Source: Bacteroidota bacterium
GTDB taxonomy: Bacteria > Bacteroidota > Bacteroidia > Bacteroidales > JAAAOM01
Length of the DNA stretch: 64,000 nt
Direction of reading: 5' to 3'
Assembly (NCBI GenBank): GCA_009908855.1
Contig: JAAAOM010000048.1
Location: 1-64,000 of the forward strand
Part shown: positions 8,800-17,840 of the stretch, in pieces
Numbering within the stretch: the stretch's first letter is position 1
Layout: every line of letters begins with the position of its first letter
The notes under the pieces: generated by a model
The model's input: only the letters and a program-made list of their open reading frames with translations
Databases searched by the model: none
Told to the model about the DNA's origin: nothing
Program-made: the position numbers and the translations under genes

Positions 8800-9894
8800 G
8801 TGTTGAGAATTTCAACCGTGGAACAAAACTACAGAAAAATAATACATGTGGACATGGACGCTTTTTATGCATCCATTGAGCAACGTGACAAACCTCAGTT
8901 AAAAGGGAAACCAATTGCTGTTGGGGGAAAAACACAACGTGGGGTGGTGGCAGCTGCCAGTTACGAAGCCCGCAAATTTGGGGTTCGCTCGGCCATGCCT
9001 ATGCAACTGGCCCTGAAAAGATGCCCGGCATTGGTAATTGTACCACCGCGATTTGATGTATACAAACAGGTATCTTTAGAGATTCGTGAAATTTTTCATT
9101 TTTACACCCCGTTGGTTGAACCATTATCATTGGATGAAGCCTTTTTAGATGTTACCGAAAACAGCCAAAAAATTACCTCAGCCACCGAGATTGCCAGACA
9201 AATTAAAGACCGTATAAAACAGCAAACAACACTGACTGCCTCGGCCGGTATTTCGAGTAATAAATTCCTCGCAAAAATTGCTTCTGACATGAATAAACCC
9301 GACGGAATATATGTGATACGCCCTGAATTTACCGAACAATTTGTGGAACAATTGCCCATTGAAAAGTTTTTTGGAATTGGTAAAGCTACGGCAGCCAAAA
9401 TGCATCAGTTAGGCATAGTAAAAGGGATTGACCTGAAAAAATTTCCGTCCGAAGAGCTCACCCGATTGTTCGGTAAAATGGGTATGTTTTACTATGATAT
9501 TGCACGTGGCACTGATAACCGACCTGTGAATCCTTCGCGCGAAAGAAAATCACTGGCCGTTGAAAGAACTTTTGAAGAGGATTTAAAAACCTTGAAAGAC
9601 ATGGTTTTTCGTATGCAACCCATTGAAAAAGAACTGAACAACCGATTGTTGCGAAACAATTTCCACGGGCGTACACTCACCCTAAAGGTTAAATACGCCA
9701 ATTTCAAACAACTCACCAAAAGTATAACGCTCGATCAAGGCTATTTTCATGAAGCCATTATTAAAAGCCATGTAAAATCGCTTTTATACAATGTTGAAAA
9801 TGTAAGTATTGGTATTCGCTTGCTGGGATTATCTGTTTCAAATTCGGTGGATGAAATGACCACTGGGCCGGTGCAGTTGAAATTGGATTTTTGA
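8800..9894 (+). CDS. dinB: DNA polymerase IV (Y-family)
   Basis: Error-prone translesion polymerase. Catalytic acidic residues lie in HVDMDAFYASIEQRD (about residues 16-30) and LSLDEAFLDVT (about residues 105-115). Little-finger and helix-hairpin-helix segments follow (FFGIGKATAAKMHQLGI). The C-terminus ends with QLKLDF, a good match to a beta-clamp binding peptide. The start is uncertain: GTG 8800, TTG 8803 and GTG 8818 are all in frame. GTG 8818 (protein starting MEQNYRKIIHVDMD) fits the usual family length best. The frame also contains the normal hydrophobic steric-gate neighbourhood. No LexA box was recognised upstream. Confidence 0.94.
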   Translation: MLRISTVEQNYRKIIHVDMDAFYASIEQRDKPQLKGKPIAVGGKTQRGVVAAASYEARKFGVRSAMPMQLALKRCPALVIVPPRFDVYKQVSLEIREIFHFYTPLVEPLSLDEAFLDVTENSQKITSATEIARQIKDRIKQQTTLTASAGISSNKFLAKIASDMNKPDGIYVIRPEFTEQFVEQLPIEKFFGIGKATAAKMHQLGIVKGIDLKKFPSEELTRLFGKMGMFYYDIARGTDNRPVNPSRERKSLAVERTFEEDLKTLKDMVFRMQPIEKELNNRLLRNNFHGRTLTLKVKYANFKQLTKSITLDQGYFHEAIIKSHVKSLLYNVENVSIGIRLLGLSVSNSVDEMTTGPVQLKLDF

Positions 9895-9978
9895 AGACGC
9901 CCAATCCTGTAATCACTGAGATGCTATATAATGGGATAGTAATAATAAAACAAATTGATTTATCATTATTACAAACAT

Positions 9979-10758
9979 TTACGGTTTATGAATTATTTTT
10001 CTCCGTAACTCCGAACAAACAATACCAGCTGTCACAGCCACATTTAAGGATTCACTGTGTGAATGAGACTGAGCAAAGGATGGAATATGTATTTTTTCAG
10101 AGATGTATGGATCCATTTCGGCTGAAATACCTTTTGATTCATTTCCAAGCACCATTATACAAGGTGCTTTCAGGGTTTGTTTATAGATGTTTTCACCTTC
10201 CAGAAAGGTACCATACACGGGCAATTGCAATGACTTTATGTAGGGCAATATCTCATCTTCAAATGAAATATTCCATACATTTACCCGAAATACAGATCCC
10301 ATTGAAGCCTGAAGAACTTTAGGGTTATATAATTCAGCGCAATCTTCACTACAAAAAATATGGTTTATCCCAAACCAATCGGCTGTGCGCATAATGGTTC
10401 CCATATTTCCCGGATCCTGGATACGATCGAGGTATAACACCACATCTCTAAAAACCGATGAATCCAATTCTGGCCGCACCGGCTGTTTCAGAACCATGAG
10501 TGCTTTATTGGGTGTTTTCAATGAACTAATCTGTTCTAATTCATTTATTGTTATTTCGGATATATTAATATCACTTGGGAATTCTATCCCCGCCACATCA
10601 TTTTTGGAAGTTATGAAAATTTCTTCAATCCGGTAATTTTCCTGTGATAATGCTTCTTTGAGCATTTTCTCGCCTTCCACAATAAAACAATTATATTTAT
10701 TGCGGTACTTTTTTTGTTGCAATTGCCGGAGGTACTTTATTTTGTTTCTGCTTAACAA
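9979..10758 (-). CDS. TrmH/SpoU family RNA 2'-O-methyltransferase
   Basis: A 259-residue SPOUT methyltransferase with an N-terminal substrate-binding domain (the NKYNCFIVEGEKMLKEAL region) followed by the SpoU catalytic domain. Its three motifs are visible: DRIQDPGNMGTIMRTA (motif 1), VLGNESKGI (motif 2) and IHIPSFAQSHSHSESLNV (motif 3, with the conserved SLNVAVTAGI after it). The trefoil-knot fold binds SAM. The domain order resembles 23S rRNA 2'-O-ribose methyltransferases, but tRNA targets cannot be excluded. It is convergent with dinB. A 143-codon open frame on the opposite strand at 9891-10322 is only its antisense shadow. Confidence 0.9.
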   Translation of the reverse strand: MLSRNKIKYLRQLQQKKYRNKYNCFIVEGEKMLKEALSQENYRIEEIFITSKNDVAGIEFPSDINISEITINELEQISSLKTPNKALMVLKQPVRPELDSSVFRDVVLYLDRIQDPGNMGTIMRTADWFGINHIFCSEDCAELYNPKVLQASMGSVFRVNVWNISFEDEILPYIKSLQLPVYGTFLEGENIYKQTLKAPCIMVLGNESKGISAEMDPYISEKIHIPSFAQSHSHSESLNVAVTAGIVCSELRRKIIHKP

Positions 10759-10873
10759 TAAAGTAAATGTATTGAATGTTTTACATACTGCCGCATATTA
10801 AAAAGATATAAAAATAATATGCAACATTGCTGATACTTAGCCCCTAATGTTATACTTACCCGCCAAGTTTCAG

Positions 10874-10881
10874 TATATTTG
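10874..10881 (+). promoter_or_regulatory. -7 promoter element of the TamL gene
   Basis: TATATTTG, an exact match to TAnnTTTG, sits inside the upstream extension of the tamL open frame. It shows that the ATG at 10847 is unlikely to be the translation start. Transcription would begin near 10887, about 30 nt before GTG 10919. A good -33 TTTG was not found. Confidence 0.5.
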
Positions 10882-10918
10882 CACGAAATTTAAGAAAATA
10901 ATTGATTGTAAGGATATA

Positions 10919-13243
10919 GTGAGGAATCGATCGATATTAAAATTTTGCAGAAACGTATTTTTCTGGGGGAGCATCATGACTGTTTTCATTGCGTGTAATC
11001 CGACGAAAAGGGTCGGTCAACATGAATATCTGCTCGATGATGTGAAAATATCATCGGACAATAAAAAAATTGATCGGGATGAATTATATCCCTATGTCAT
11101 GCAAAAACCCAATAAACGTGTTTTTGGCAGTCGATTTCATTTGGCTGTATATAATCTTGCCAGCCCCGGGAAAGAAAATAACTTCAATAACTGGCTTCGC
11201 AAAATTGGTGAGGAACCGGTTATATATGATCCACTGTTGCAAGACAGAACCAAAAAGCAGTTTCAGCTTTTTTTAAGAAATAAAGGATATTTTAATGCTT
11301 CCATTTCCGATACGGTTATAAAAAAACATCAACAAGCAACCATCCGGTACAATATAATCACAAACGAACCATACTATATCAAAAGCATAGATTACAATGT
11401 TCAGGATACAACTATCAGGGACAAGGTATTGTCTGATACGGTAAACTCGGTGATTAAACCGGGAAGCATTTTTGATTTGAACCTATTAAACCAGGAACGC
11501 ATACGCATTGAAACAAATCTTAACAACCAGGGCTATTACAATTTCATCAGGCAATATATATCATACGAAGCGGATACAAATAAAGGCGGTAACAAGGTTG
11601 ATTTGGATATATATATTGAAGATAGTAATACATCCGGCAACGAGATTATACCACACAGAAAATATTACCTGAATGATATCTACATCCATTCTGACTACGA
11701 TCGCCAGTTGTATTTTTCAAATAAAAACCAATATTTAGATAAATTGGATACTATTTTAATCGACACGGGAATATTTTATTTATACAATAATGAAATCAAG
11801 CTAAAACCGAATGCGGCATCCCGTTATAATTATCTGTTCCCTGGCAATGCTTACCGCAGGGATGATGTGGATAAGTCATATCGTTTTTATTCTTCCTTAC
11901 CGATTATCAAATCGGTTAATATAAAATTTAGTGAGAACCATACAGATACGACCGTAAAAAATATACTGGATGGTAATATATATCTCAGTCAGCAAAAAAA
12001 GCAATCATTCTCGGTAGATGGTGAAGTTACATTTTCAGAAGGAGATTTGGGAGGTGGAGGAAGTTTCAATTACAAAAACAAAAATTTGTTCAGAGGGGCA
12101 GAAACGTTTAATTTAAAATTACTGGGTAGAATAGAAAACTTCAGGAAAAGAGAGATTTATCCAACACAGGTGCTGTTGCAGGAATATGGAGTGGAATCGA
12201 ACATAGAATTTCCGGTATTTCTCTTACCTTTTCGTACGGAAAAATTTGAGCGGAAATTCAATCCCAAAACCCAAATATCCACCTCTTACAATTACCAGAA
12301 AGATGGGTATATGACCCGAAATATCAGCAATTTCTCTATCGGTTATAACTGGAAAGGTAATAATTACAACCGGCACATTGTTAAGCCATTTGACCTTTAC
12401 TATGTAAATCTGATTGATACCAGTGCAGGTTTTACAGCCGAGGTTGTATCCAATTATGCCGATCCAAGCAGTTACACAACACATTTGGTGAGTGCAACCA
12501 GCTATAGTTTCATTTACTCCAATCAACAGCTCAATACTTTAAAAGATTTTGTATACATAAGGTATAATGTCGAAACAGCCGGTAATCTGTTGAGCTTATA
12601 CTATAACACCTTCCGAAAAAATGATTCCATCGTACAAAGACAGTTTTTGAATAACATTTATGCCCAGTATATCAAATCAGATGTTGATTTCCGGTATTAT
12701 CAACAAATTGATGCAGAAAACACCATTGTATATCGACTATTCGCCGGATTTGGCGGGCCTTATGGAAATTCCCAGTCCTTGCCCATAGAAAAACAATATT
12801 TTGGTGGCGGAAGTACAAACCGGGGTTGGAGTCCCTATCGGCTCGCCCCTGACAGTTCAACCTTAGCCGGGAACGGGGGTAGATACCGTGGTGATATCAA
12901 ACTGGAAGCCAACATTGAGTACCGATTTGATCTGCCCTGGATTGTCGAAGGAGCCCTTTTCTCAGATGTGGGCAATGTTTGGAATTTCAGAAGCCTGACC
13001 GCTGAAAATAATGAATCATTGGCAGAGGCTACTTTTGCAGGAAATAAATTCTACAACCAGCTGGCTATATCTGGCGGGTTGGGATTACGAATCGACCTTA
13101 ACTTTTTTGTTTTCCGTATCGATTTTGCCCTGCGGCTCATCGACCCGCTCATCAATACCGGCAGCAAATGGGCTCCGGGCTATGGGGCATATAAATTTCG
13201 CGATATTACCAATTTTGATTTGGGTATCGGTTATCCGTTTTAG
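10919..13243 (+). CDS. tamL: TamL-type outer-membrane assembly lipoprotein (Omp85 family)
   Basis: An outer-membrane protein of the BamA/TamA family carrying a lipoprotein signal, as in the Bacteroidota TamL branch. Starting at GTG 10919 gives a basic start (MRNRSILKF), a hydrophobic core and the lipobox VFIAC followed by NPTKRVG. The frame is open back to ATG 10847, but a promoter-like element lies inside that extension. POTRA-like repeats occupy roughly the first 300 residues (for example FLRNKGYFNASISDT and LNNQGYYNFI). The C-terminal half is the 16-strand barrel with the surface antigen motif GGSTNRGWSPYRLAP and the terminal FDLGIGYPF. It probably works with an inner-membrane TamB partner, not encoded here, to insert outer-membrane proteins or lipids. 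A stand-alone gene. Confidence 0.85.
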   Translation: MRNRSILKFCRNVFFWGSIMTVFIACNPTKRVGQHEYLLDDVKISSDNKKIDRDELYPYVMQKPNKRVFGSRFHLAVYNLASPGKENNFNNWLRKIGEEPVIYDPLLQDRTKKQFQLFLRNKGYFNASISDTVIKKHQQATIRYNIITNEPYYIKSIDYNVQDTTIRDKVLSDTVNSVIKPGSIFDLNLLNQERIRIETNLNNQGYYNFIRQYISYEADTNKGGNKVDLDIYIEDSNTSGNEIIPHRKYYLNDIYIHSDYDRQLYFSNKNQYLDKLDTILIDTGIFYLYNNEIKLKPNAASRYNYLFPGNAYRRDDVDKSYRFYSSLPIIKSVNIKFSENHTDTTVKNILDGNIYLSQQKKQSFSVDGEVTFSEGDLGGGGSFNYKNKNLFRGAETFNLKLLGRIENFRKREIYPTQVLLQEYGVESNIEFPVFLLPFRTEKFERKFNPKTQISTSYNYQKDGYMTRNISNFSIGYNWKGNNYNRHIVKPFDLYYVNLIDTSAGFTAEVVSNYADPSSYTTHLVSATSYSFIYSNQQLNTLKDFVYIRYNVETAGNLLSLYYNTFRKNDSIVQRQFLNNIYAQYIKSDVDFRYYQQIDAENTIVYRLFAGFGGPYGNSQSLPIEKQYFGGGSTNRGWSPYRLAPDSSTLAGNGGRYRGDIKLEANIEYRFDLPWIVEGALFSDVGNVWNFRSLTAENNESLAEATFAGNKFYNQLAISGGLGLRIDLNFFVFRIDFALRLIDPLINTGSKWAPGYGAYKFRDITNFDLGIGYPF

Positions 13244-13312
13244 AATGTTTCTAAACATGTATACCTTAAAAATTATTTAACCTGTTCATAATACGTAATT
13301 TGCATATTTTTA

Positions 13313-13320
13313 TAACTTTG
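13313..13320 (+). promoter_or_regulatory. -7 promoter element of the aldolase gene
   Basis: TAACTTTG matches TAnnTTTG exactly and lies 48 nt upstream of the fbaA ATG at 13369. No TTTG is found at the normal 17-20 nt spacing, so only the -7 half is supported. Confidence 0.5.
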
Positions 13321-13368
13321 CGGCTTGTTTTAACAGATGTTGTTATTAATCATTAAAAATATTTTTTC

Positions 13369-14436
13369 ATGAAGATTTTAGATCATATTAAACCAGGGGT
13401 TGTTACCGGAAAGGATTTGCAAACCCTATTGGAAATTGCTAAAGAAAATCATTTTGCACTTCCGGCAGTAAATGTTGTAAGTACTAATTCAATAAACGCT
13501 ACCCTGGAAGCAGCAAAAGAAGCAAACGCACCTGTAATTGTTCAGTTCTCAAACGGCGGAGCTACATTTTACGCCGGTAAAGGTTGTCCTTCTCCTGATG
13601 CTGCAGTTTTAGGAGCCGTGTCCGGCGCAAAACATATTCATATGCTTGCAGAGGCTTATGGAGTACCGGTTGTTCTGCATACCGATCATGCAGCTCGTAA
13701 ATTACTTCCCTGGATCGATGGATTGCTTGAGCAGGGTAAAAAGCACTTTGAGCAATTTGGAAAACCATTATTCAGTTCACACATGTTAGATTTGTCAGAA
13801 GAAGACCTGAAAGAAAACATTGGTACCTGTAAAGAATACCTAAAGGTGTTACATGAGTTAGGCATGACACTTGAATTTGAGCTGGGGGTAACAGGTGGTG
13901 AAGAAGATGGTGTTGACAATACCGGAATTGACAACGCACTGTTATACACGCAACCAGAGGAAGTAGATTATTCTTACACCGAATTAATGAAAGTGAGCCC
14001 TAATTTTACCGTTGCTGCTGCATTTGGTAATGTGCATGGTGTTTACAAACCGGGTAATGTGCAATTAAGGCCTGATATATTGGATAATTCACAGAAATTT
14101 ATCAAAGAAAAACACAACACCCAGGATAAACCATTGAACTTTGTATTCCATGGCGGTTCAGGATCATCACGTGAAGAGATACGTGAGGCAATTAGCTATG
14201 GCGCCATTAAAATGAATATTGATACCGATACCCAATGGGCATTTTGGAAAGGTGTGAGAGATTATGAGGCAGCAAACCACGGTTATTTACAATCACAAAT
14301 TGGAAATCCCGAAGGGGAAGATAAACCAAATAAGAAGAAATATGACCCACGTGTTTGGTTACGCGAAGGTGAAAAAGCTATGGTAGCTCGTTTAAAACAA
14401 GCTTTTGAAGATTTAAATACACTAAATACACTTTAA
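13369..14436 (+). CDS. fbaA: Class II fructose-bisphosphate aldolase
   Basis: A zinc-dependent aldolase that cleaves or forms fructose-1,6-bisphosphate in glycolysis and gluconeogenesis. At 355 residues it belongs to the class IIA group (E. coli FbaA-like). Visible motifs are PVVLHTDHAARKL with metal- and substrate-binding His and Asp (about residues 103-115), ELGVTGGEEDGVDNTG with active-site acidic residues, AAFGNVHGVYKPGN and FHGGSGSS (the phosphate-binding glycines), and KMNIDTDTQWAFW. It is a single gene with its own -7 element upstream and a clear hairpin terminator downstream. It receives the glyceraldehyde-3-phosphate made by the uronate pathway encoded further along. Confidence 0.96.
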   Translation: MKILDHIKPGVVTGKDLQTLLEIAKENHFALPAVNVVSTNSINATLEAAKEANAPVIVQFSNGGATFYAGKGCPSPDAAVLGAVSGAKHIHMLAEAYGVPVVLHTDHAARKLLPWIDGLLEQGKKHFEQFGKPLFSSHMLDLSEEDLKENIGTCKEYLKVLHELGMTLEFELGVTGGEEDGVDNTGIDNALLYTQPEEVDYSYTELMKVSPNFTVAAAFGNVHGVYKPGNVQLRPDILDNSQKFIKEKHNTQDKPLNFVFHGGSGSSREEIREAISYGAIKMNIDTDTQWAFWKGVRDYEAANHGYLQSQIGNPEGEDKPNKKKYDPRVWLREGEKAMVARLKQAFEDLNTLNTL

Positions 14437-14466
14437 TATTGTATTTTTTGATTTATGATAAAAATG

Positions 14467-14498
14467 AAAGCCGGTTCGTATGGATCGGTTTTTTTTAT
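14467..14498 (+). terminator. Rho-independent terminator after fbaA
   Basis: CCGGTTC (14471-14477), loop GTAT, GGATCGG (14482-14488) form a 7-bp stem with two G-U pairs, preceded by AAAG and followed by eight T residues (14489-14496). It sits 34 nt after the aldolase stop. Confidence 0.8.
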
Positions 14499-14641
14499 TT
14501 TTCTAAACCTCACTTTGTAATAAATACCTTTATTTGGCAGCGCGTAAAACATTTATCTAAATTGACTCTAACCTGCTGTTTTATTTGTTGTTAAGATAAA
14601 ATTTCTATTATTTTAGCCGACAAATCCATTCATACAGCAAA

Positions 14642-16015
14642 ATGAGCAAAGGTAGAAAGGCAAGAGACGTTTTTGGCAGTAAATTCGGAATTATCGCAGC
14701 GGCGGCGGGCTCAGCGATCGGACTGGGTAATATATGGAAATTTCCTTACATCACCGGCGAATATGGCGGTGCAGCCTTTTTATTTGTATACCTGGGATTT
14801 ATTGCAGCAGTTGGGTTGCCTGTTATGCTGTCTGAATTCGTAATTGGACGTAAAGCACGTCGTAATGCGTATGGTTCGTTTAAAAAACTGGCTCCAAAAT
14901 CATTGTGGCAGAATGTTGGTTTCCTGGGTGTATTGGCTGCTTTTTTGATTTTGTCTTTTTACGGGGTCGTTGCCGGCTGGAGCCTTAAATACGTGTTTTT
15001 TTCCATCAATAATACACTTGCTGCCTCCTCGCCCAGCGAAATTGAAGCTACCTTTAACCGTTTTATCACATCGCCTGGTCCCCCTTTGCTTTACCAACTG
15101 ATATTTATGGTTTTAACCGGACTAATAGTGGTTATAGGCGTTAAAAAAGGAATTGAGCGCTATGCCAAAATTTTGATGCCTATTTTATTAGTAATAATCA
15201 TTATCCTTGATATCAGGGCCATTACATTACCCGGCTCCATGGAAGGCCTAAAATTCCTGTTTAAACCCGATTTCAGCAAATTATCGTGGGATGCCATTCT
15301 AAATGCCCTGGGGCATGCCTTCTTTTCGCTTAGTTTAGGAATGGGAACACTCATCACTTATGGTTCCTATATTGATAAGAAAAATAATTTAATGAACACT
15401 GCCCTGGAGGTTACCATAGCCGATACGGTAATCGCCCTTCTGGCAGGGATTGCAATAATCCCGGCAGTTTTCGCTTTTAATATCGAGCCAGGCACTGGTC
15501 CGGGATTGGTATTTATTACCCTGCCCAATGTATTCAACCAAATGCATGGCGGACAATTTTTTTCCATACTGTTTTTTCTTTTACTTTCAGTGGCTGCCTT
15601 AACATCATCCATTTCAATTTTGGAGGTGGTAGTTGCCTTTTTTACTGAAGAACTCAACTTAACCAGACCAATAGCAACGGTGCTTGCTACTATTTTAGCT
15701 GCCTTAATGGGAATCATTTGCTCACTTTCTATGGGTATTTACTCTGATTACACCTTTATGTGTTTCAACTTTTTTGACCTGCTCGACTTTATTTCCGCCA
15801 ACATATTGCTACCACTGGGAGGTTTGTTTATCGCCATTTTTATCGGTTGGAAATTTGGTAAATACAAAGTTTTTAAAGAAATGGCACATGGTGGCTCATT
15901 AAAAGGATATTTCTTATCCGCATTTATGATATTGGTTCGTTTTGTTGCTCCAATATCAATATTCATCGTTTTTTTATTTGGATTATATGAAAAATTGCAT
16001 GGGTGCTTGTTCTAA
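14642..16015 (+). CDS. NSS-family sodium-dependent transporter
   Basis: A LeuT-fold neurotransmitter:sodium symporter homologue of 457 residues with about 11-12 membrane segments. The N-terminal signature AAAGSAIGLGNIWKFPYI (about residues 20-37) contains the unwound TM1 region that binds substrate and Na+, followed by GGAAFLFVYLGFIAAVGLP. The TM6 equivalent is SLSLGMGTLITYGSYI. Bacterial members move amino acids such as tryptophan, leucine or tyrosine, or osmolytes; the substrate cannot be told here. The start ATG 14642 is preceded by an AT-rich gap of about 140 nt after the fbaA terminator. The HhH gene follows 50 nt later on the same strand. Confidence 0.92.
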   Translation: MSKGRKARDVFGSKFGIIAAAAGSAIGLGNIWKFPYITGEYGGAAFLFVYLGFIAAVGLPVMLSEFVIGRKARRNAYGSFKKLAPKSLWQNVGFLGVLAAFLILSFYGVVAGWSLKYVFFSINNTLAASSPSEIEATFNRFITSPGPPLLYQLIFMVLTGLIVVIGVKKGIERYAKILMPILLVIIIILDIRAITLPGSMEGLKFLFKPDFSKLSWDAILNALGHAFFSLSLGMGTLITYGSYIDKKNNLMNTALEVTIADTVIALLAGIAIIPAVFAFNIEPGTGPGLVFITLPNVFNQMHGGQFFSILFFLLLSVAALTSSISILEVVVAFFTEELNLTRPIATVLATILAALMGIICSLSMGIYSDYTFMCFNFFDLLDFISANILLPLGGLFIAIFIGWKFGKYKVFKEMAHGGSLKGYFLSAFMILVRFVAPISIFIVFLFGLYEKLHGCLF

Positions 16016-16065
16016 TATGCAACGGTTAAATAACATTAATTATAAGAAAATATTTCCAACTCCTT

Positions 16066-16968
16066 ATGATCAAGCGAATACTTGAATTCAATCGTACTGA
16101 AAAAAACGGTATTCTTGTGCTCATTTTTATGATAATATTGGTAATGGGTATAAATTTGTTTCTGCCTGCAATAATATCAAACACTTCCGAACCCATTGAG
16201 CATGAAGATGAATACCAACAATTTCTGTCACTCATTCAGGAAAAAGCTAATACCGTTGATTCATCAGCCTATAACCATGAAGCGTTGCTATTCGCCAAGG
16301 AAAAAATCCATCGTACATACTTTAACTTCGATCCCAATACTTCGACAAAAGATGATCTCAAAAAATTGGGATTTAATGATTTTCAAATAAACAACCTTCA
16401 AAAATATATTCATGCCGGCGGATATATAGCACAGAAAAGTGATTTGCTTAAAATTTACGGGATCAACAAGTCTCTTTACAAAAACATTGAGCCATATATT
16501 GCTATACCTGAACCACAAACGGATAAAATACAGGAAACTGATCATGCAGATAAAGAAACCTTTACCAACATAATCCCGATACACATTAATCGCGCAACAA
16601 CCAATGAATTGCAACAAGTTTATGGTGTTGGCCCAAAAAGAAGTTTAACCATTTTGAAATACAGGGATTTACTGGGTGGGTATCATCACCCGGAACAACT
16701 GAAGGAAGTTTATGGGTTACCTGACTCTACCATACATGAGTTAACAAAAATATTGATATTCGATACTGTATCGCTTCAACGTATTTCACTGAATCAATCG
16801 GAATTTAAAGATCTTGTTCGCCATCCGTATATTTCCGAATTCCATACTAAAAGTATATTGAAATACCGGGATATGAAAGAAAGAATTAATTCCACCCAAG
16901 AGCTATATACCAATAGGGTACTTGATTCGATCACCTGGAGCAAAGTCCGTTTTTACCTCAAACCTTAA
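16066..16968 (+). CDS. Membrane-anchored helix-hairpin-helix (ComEA-like) protein
   Basis: A 300-residue protein with one N-terminal membrane segment (NGILVLIFMIILVMGINLFL, about residues 14-33) and a soluble region with several helix-hairpin-helix repeats. One repeat region is around NPNTSTKDDLKKLGFND and another around HINRATTNELQQVYGVGPKR, followed by more degenerate copies towards the C-terminus. ComEA-type repeats bind DNA without sequence specificity, and ComEA helps pull in transforming DNA. Many Bacteroidota carry such proteins of unproven role. The location is probably periplasmic, anchored in the inner membrane. It follows the NSS transporter by 50 nt but is unlikely to be functionally linked to it. 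Confidence 0.75.
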   Translation: MIKRILEFNRTEKNGILVLIFMIILVMGINLFLPAIISNTSEPIEHEDEYQQFLSLIQEKANTVDSSAYNHEALLFAKEKIHRTYFNFDPNTSTKDDLKKLGFNDFQINNLQKYIHAGGYIAQKSDLLKIYGINKSLYKNIEPYIAIPEPQTDKIQETDHADKETFTNIIPIHINRATTNELQQVYGVGPKRSLTILKYRDLLGGYHHPEQLKEVYGLPDSTIHELTKILIFDTVSLQRISLNQSEFKDLVRHPYISEFHTKSILKYRDMKERINSTQELYTNRVLDSITWSKVRFYLKP

Positions 16969-17044
16969 TTGATACAAGAAAAAAGCAACCCAATTGAAAT
17001 GGCGTGCTCTTTTAATGTAATGCTGTTTAACAATTAACCAATTG

Positions 17045-17722
17045 TTAATCGGTCACTGAAACATGAACCGGGTTGTTTAACGATGCCAGCGTATTGTCCA
17101 AATAGGCTTTAAAAGCCAATTCGGTTTTTTACCGAAAATATCTACCGCATTTCTCCGGACAGGATAAAAAGGACTCCCAAATTTATCGGATTCCCAACCG
17201 GGCCCTTCATATCATTATAAAGAAAGAATGATCAGTATATTCTTCCGGAACAGCTAACTCATCAATATTCTCAAAAGTACCGCCTTTATATTCATATTGT
17301 TCCTTTCCATTGACTTTAGTTACCATTTTCCATTCGCCACCTTTTTTAATAGATATCTCGGCATAGGTCATTTTTTATAAAATCAGGAACTTCAACAGCC
17401 TGAGAAATTTCATAAGTTTTTTCCTCTTCCGGTCCAAAACTATCAGAAATTAATAGTTGGTCGCTTGAACCATCATTATCGTAATCAATCAACTGCCAGG
17501 GATTTGAGCCATATCATCATTAATACTAATTTTACCGTTAAAAATCGTGTCGATTGTTGCCAGTACTTTCCCATCTTTAACTAAGCAAACCATATGATCA
17601 ACAGCAACAGCGACTGTGCTAGATGCAGTAACTATTAAGGTGGTTCCTTTTTCTTTTGTAGGCGCACATGATGCCAACATGAACAACAGTGCTATTACAG
17701 GTATAAAACCAGTAATTTTTTT
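17045..17722 (-). pseudogene. Broken lipoprotein gene, DUF4861-like N-terminal part
   Basis: Remains of a secreted lipoprotein on the minus strand at the distal end of the uronate cluster. The signal peptide is still readable (KKITGFIPVIALLFMLASC, lipobox LASC) but has no in-frame ATG at its proper start. The body runs through at least four frame changes: VCLVKDGKVLATIDTIFN, then DNDGSSDQLLISDSFGPE, then MTYAEISIKKGGEWKMV, then GPGWESDKFGSPFYPV with NAVDIFGKK, then AYLDNTLASLNNPVHVSV before a stop at 17045. The WESDK and NAVDIFGK segments look like DUF4861, a family common in Bacteroidota polysaccharide and uronate loci. Only its first half remains. The family name is from memory of its motifs; the broken state is seen directly. 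Confidence 0.65.
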
Positions 17723-17796
17723 GTAAAGAGTGTTTTATATGGTTACTTTTTTTAGTGTTTATTAGGTTTAAAATTATCATTAACAGATAACCTAAC

Positions 17797-17827
17797 AGAT
17801 TTGGCTGATACATGACAAGCCAAATCT
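17797..17827 (-). terminator. Hairpin downstream of uxaE
   Basis: A perfect 10-bp inverted repeat, AGATTTGGCT (17797-17806) and AGCCAAATCT (17818-17827) with an 11-nt loop, lies 14 nt beyond the uxaE stop. No strong T run follows on the minus strand, so it may stabilise the 3' end of the operon mRNA rather than terminate efficiently. A weaker inverted repeat (TTAGG/CCTAA with TTATC/GATAA) lies next to it at 17762-17795. Confidence 0.45.
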
Positions 17828-17840
17828 TTATAAATTATAT

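Noticed and set aside
9891-10322. 143-codon plus-strand frame after dinB
   Set aside because: It lies entirely opposite the SpoU methyltransferase gene, whose three motifs are clear; the plus-strand translation shows no recognisable pattern.
16979-17015. Possible terminator between the HhH gene and the DUF4861-like remnant
   Set aside because: A T run on the minus strand follows partially pairing arms (GCA/TGC and CC/GG), but internal mismatches make the stem weak.
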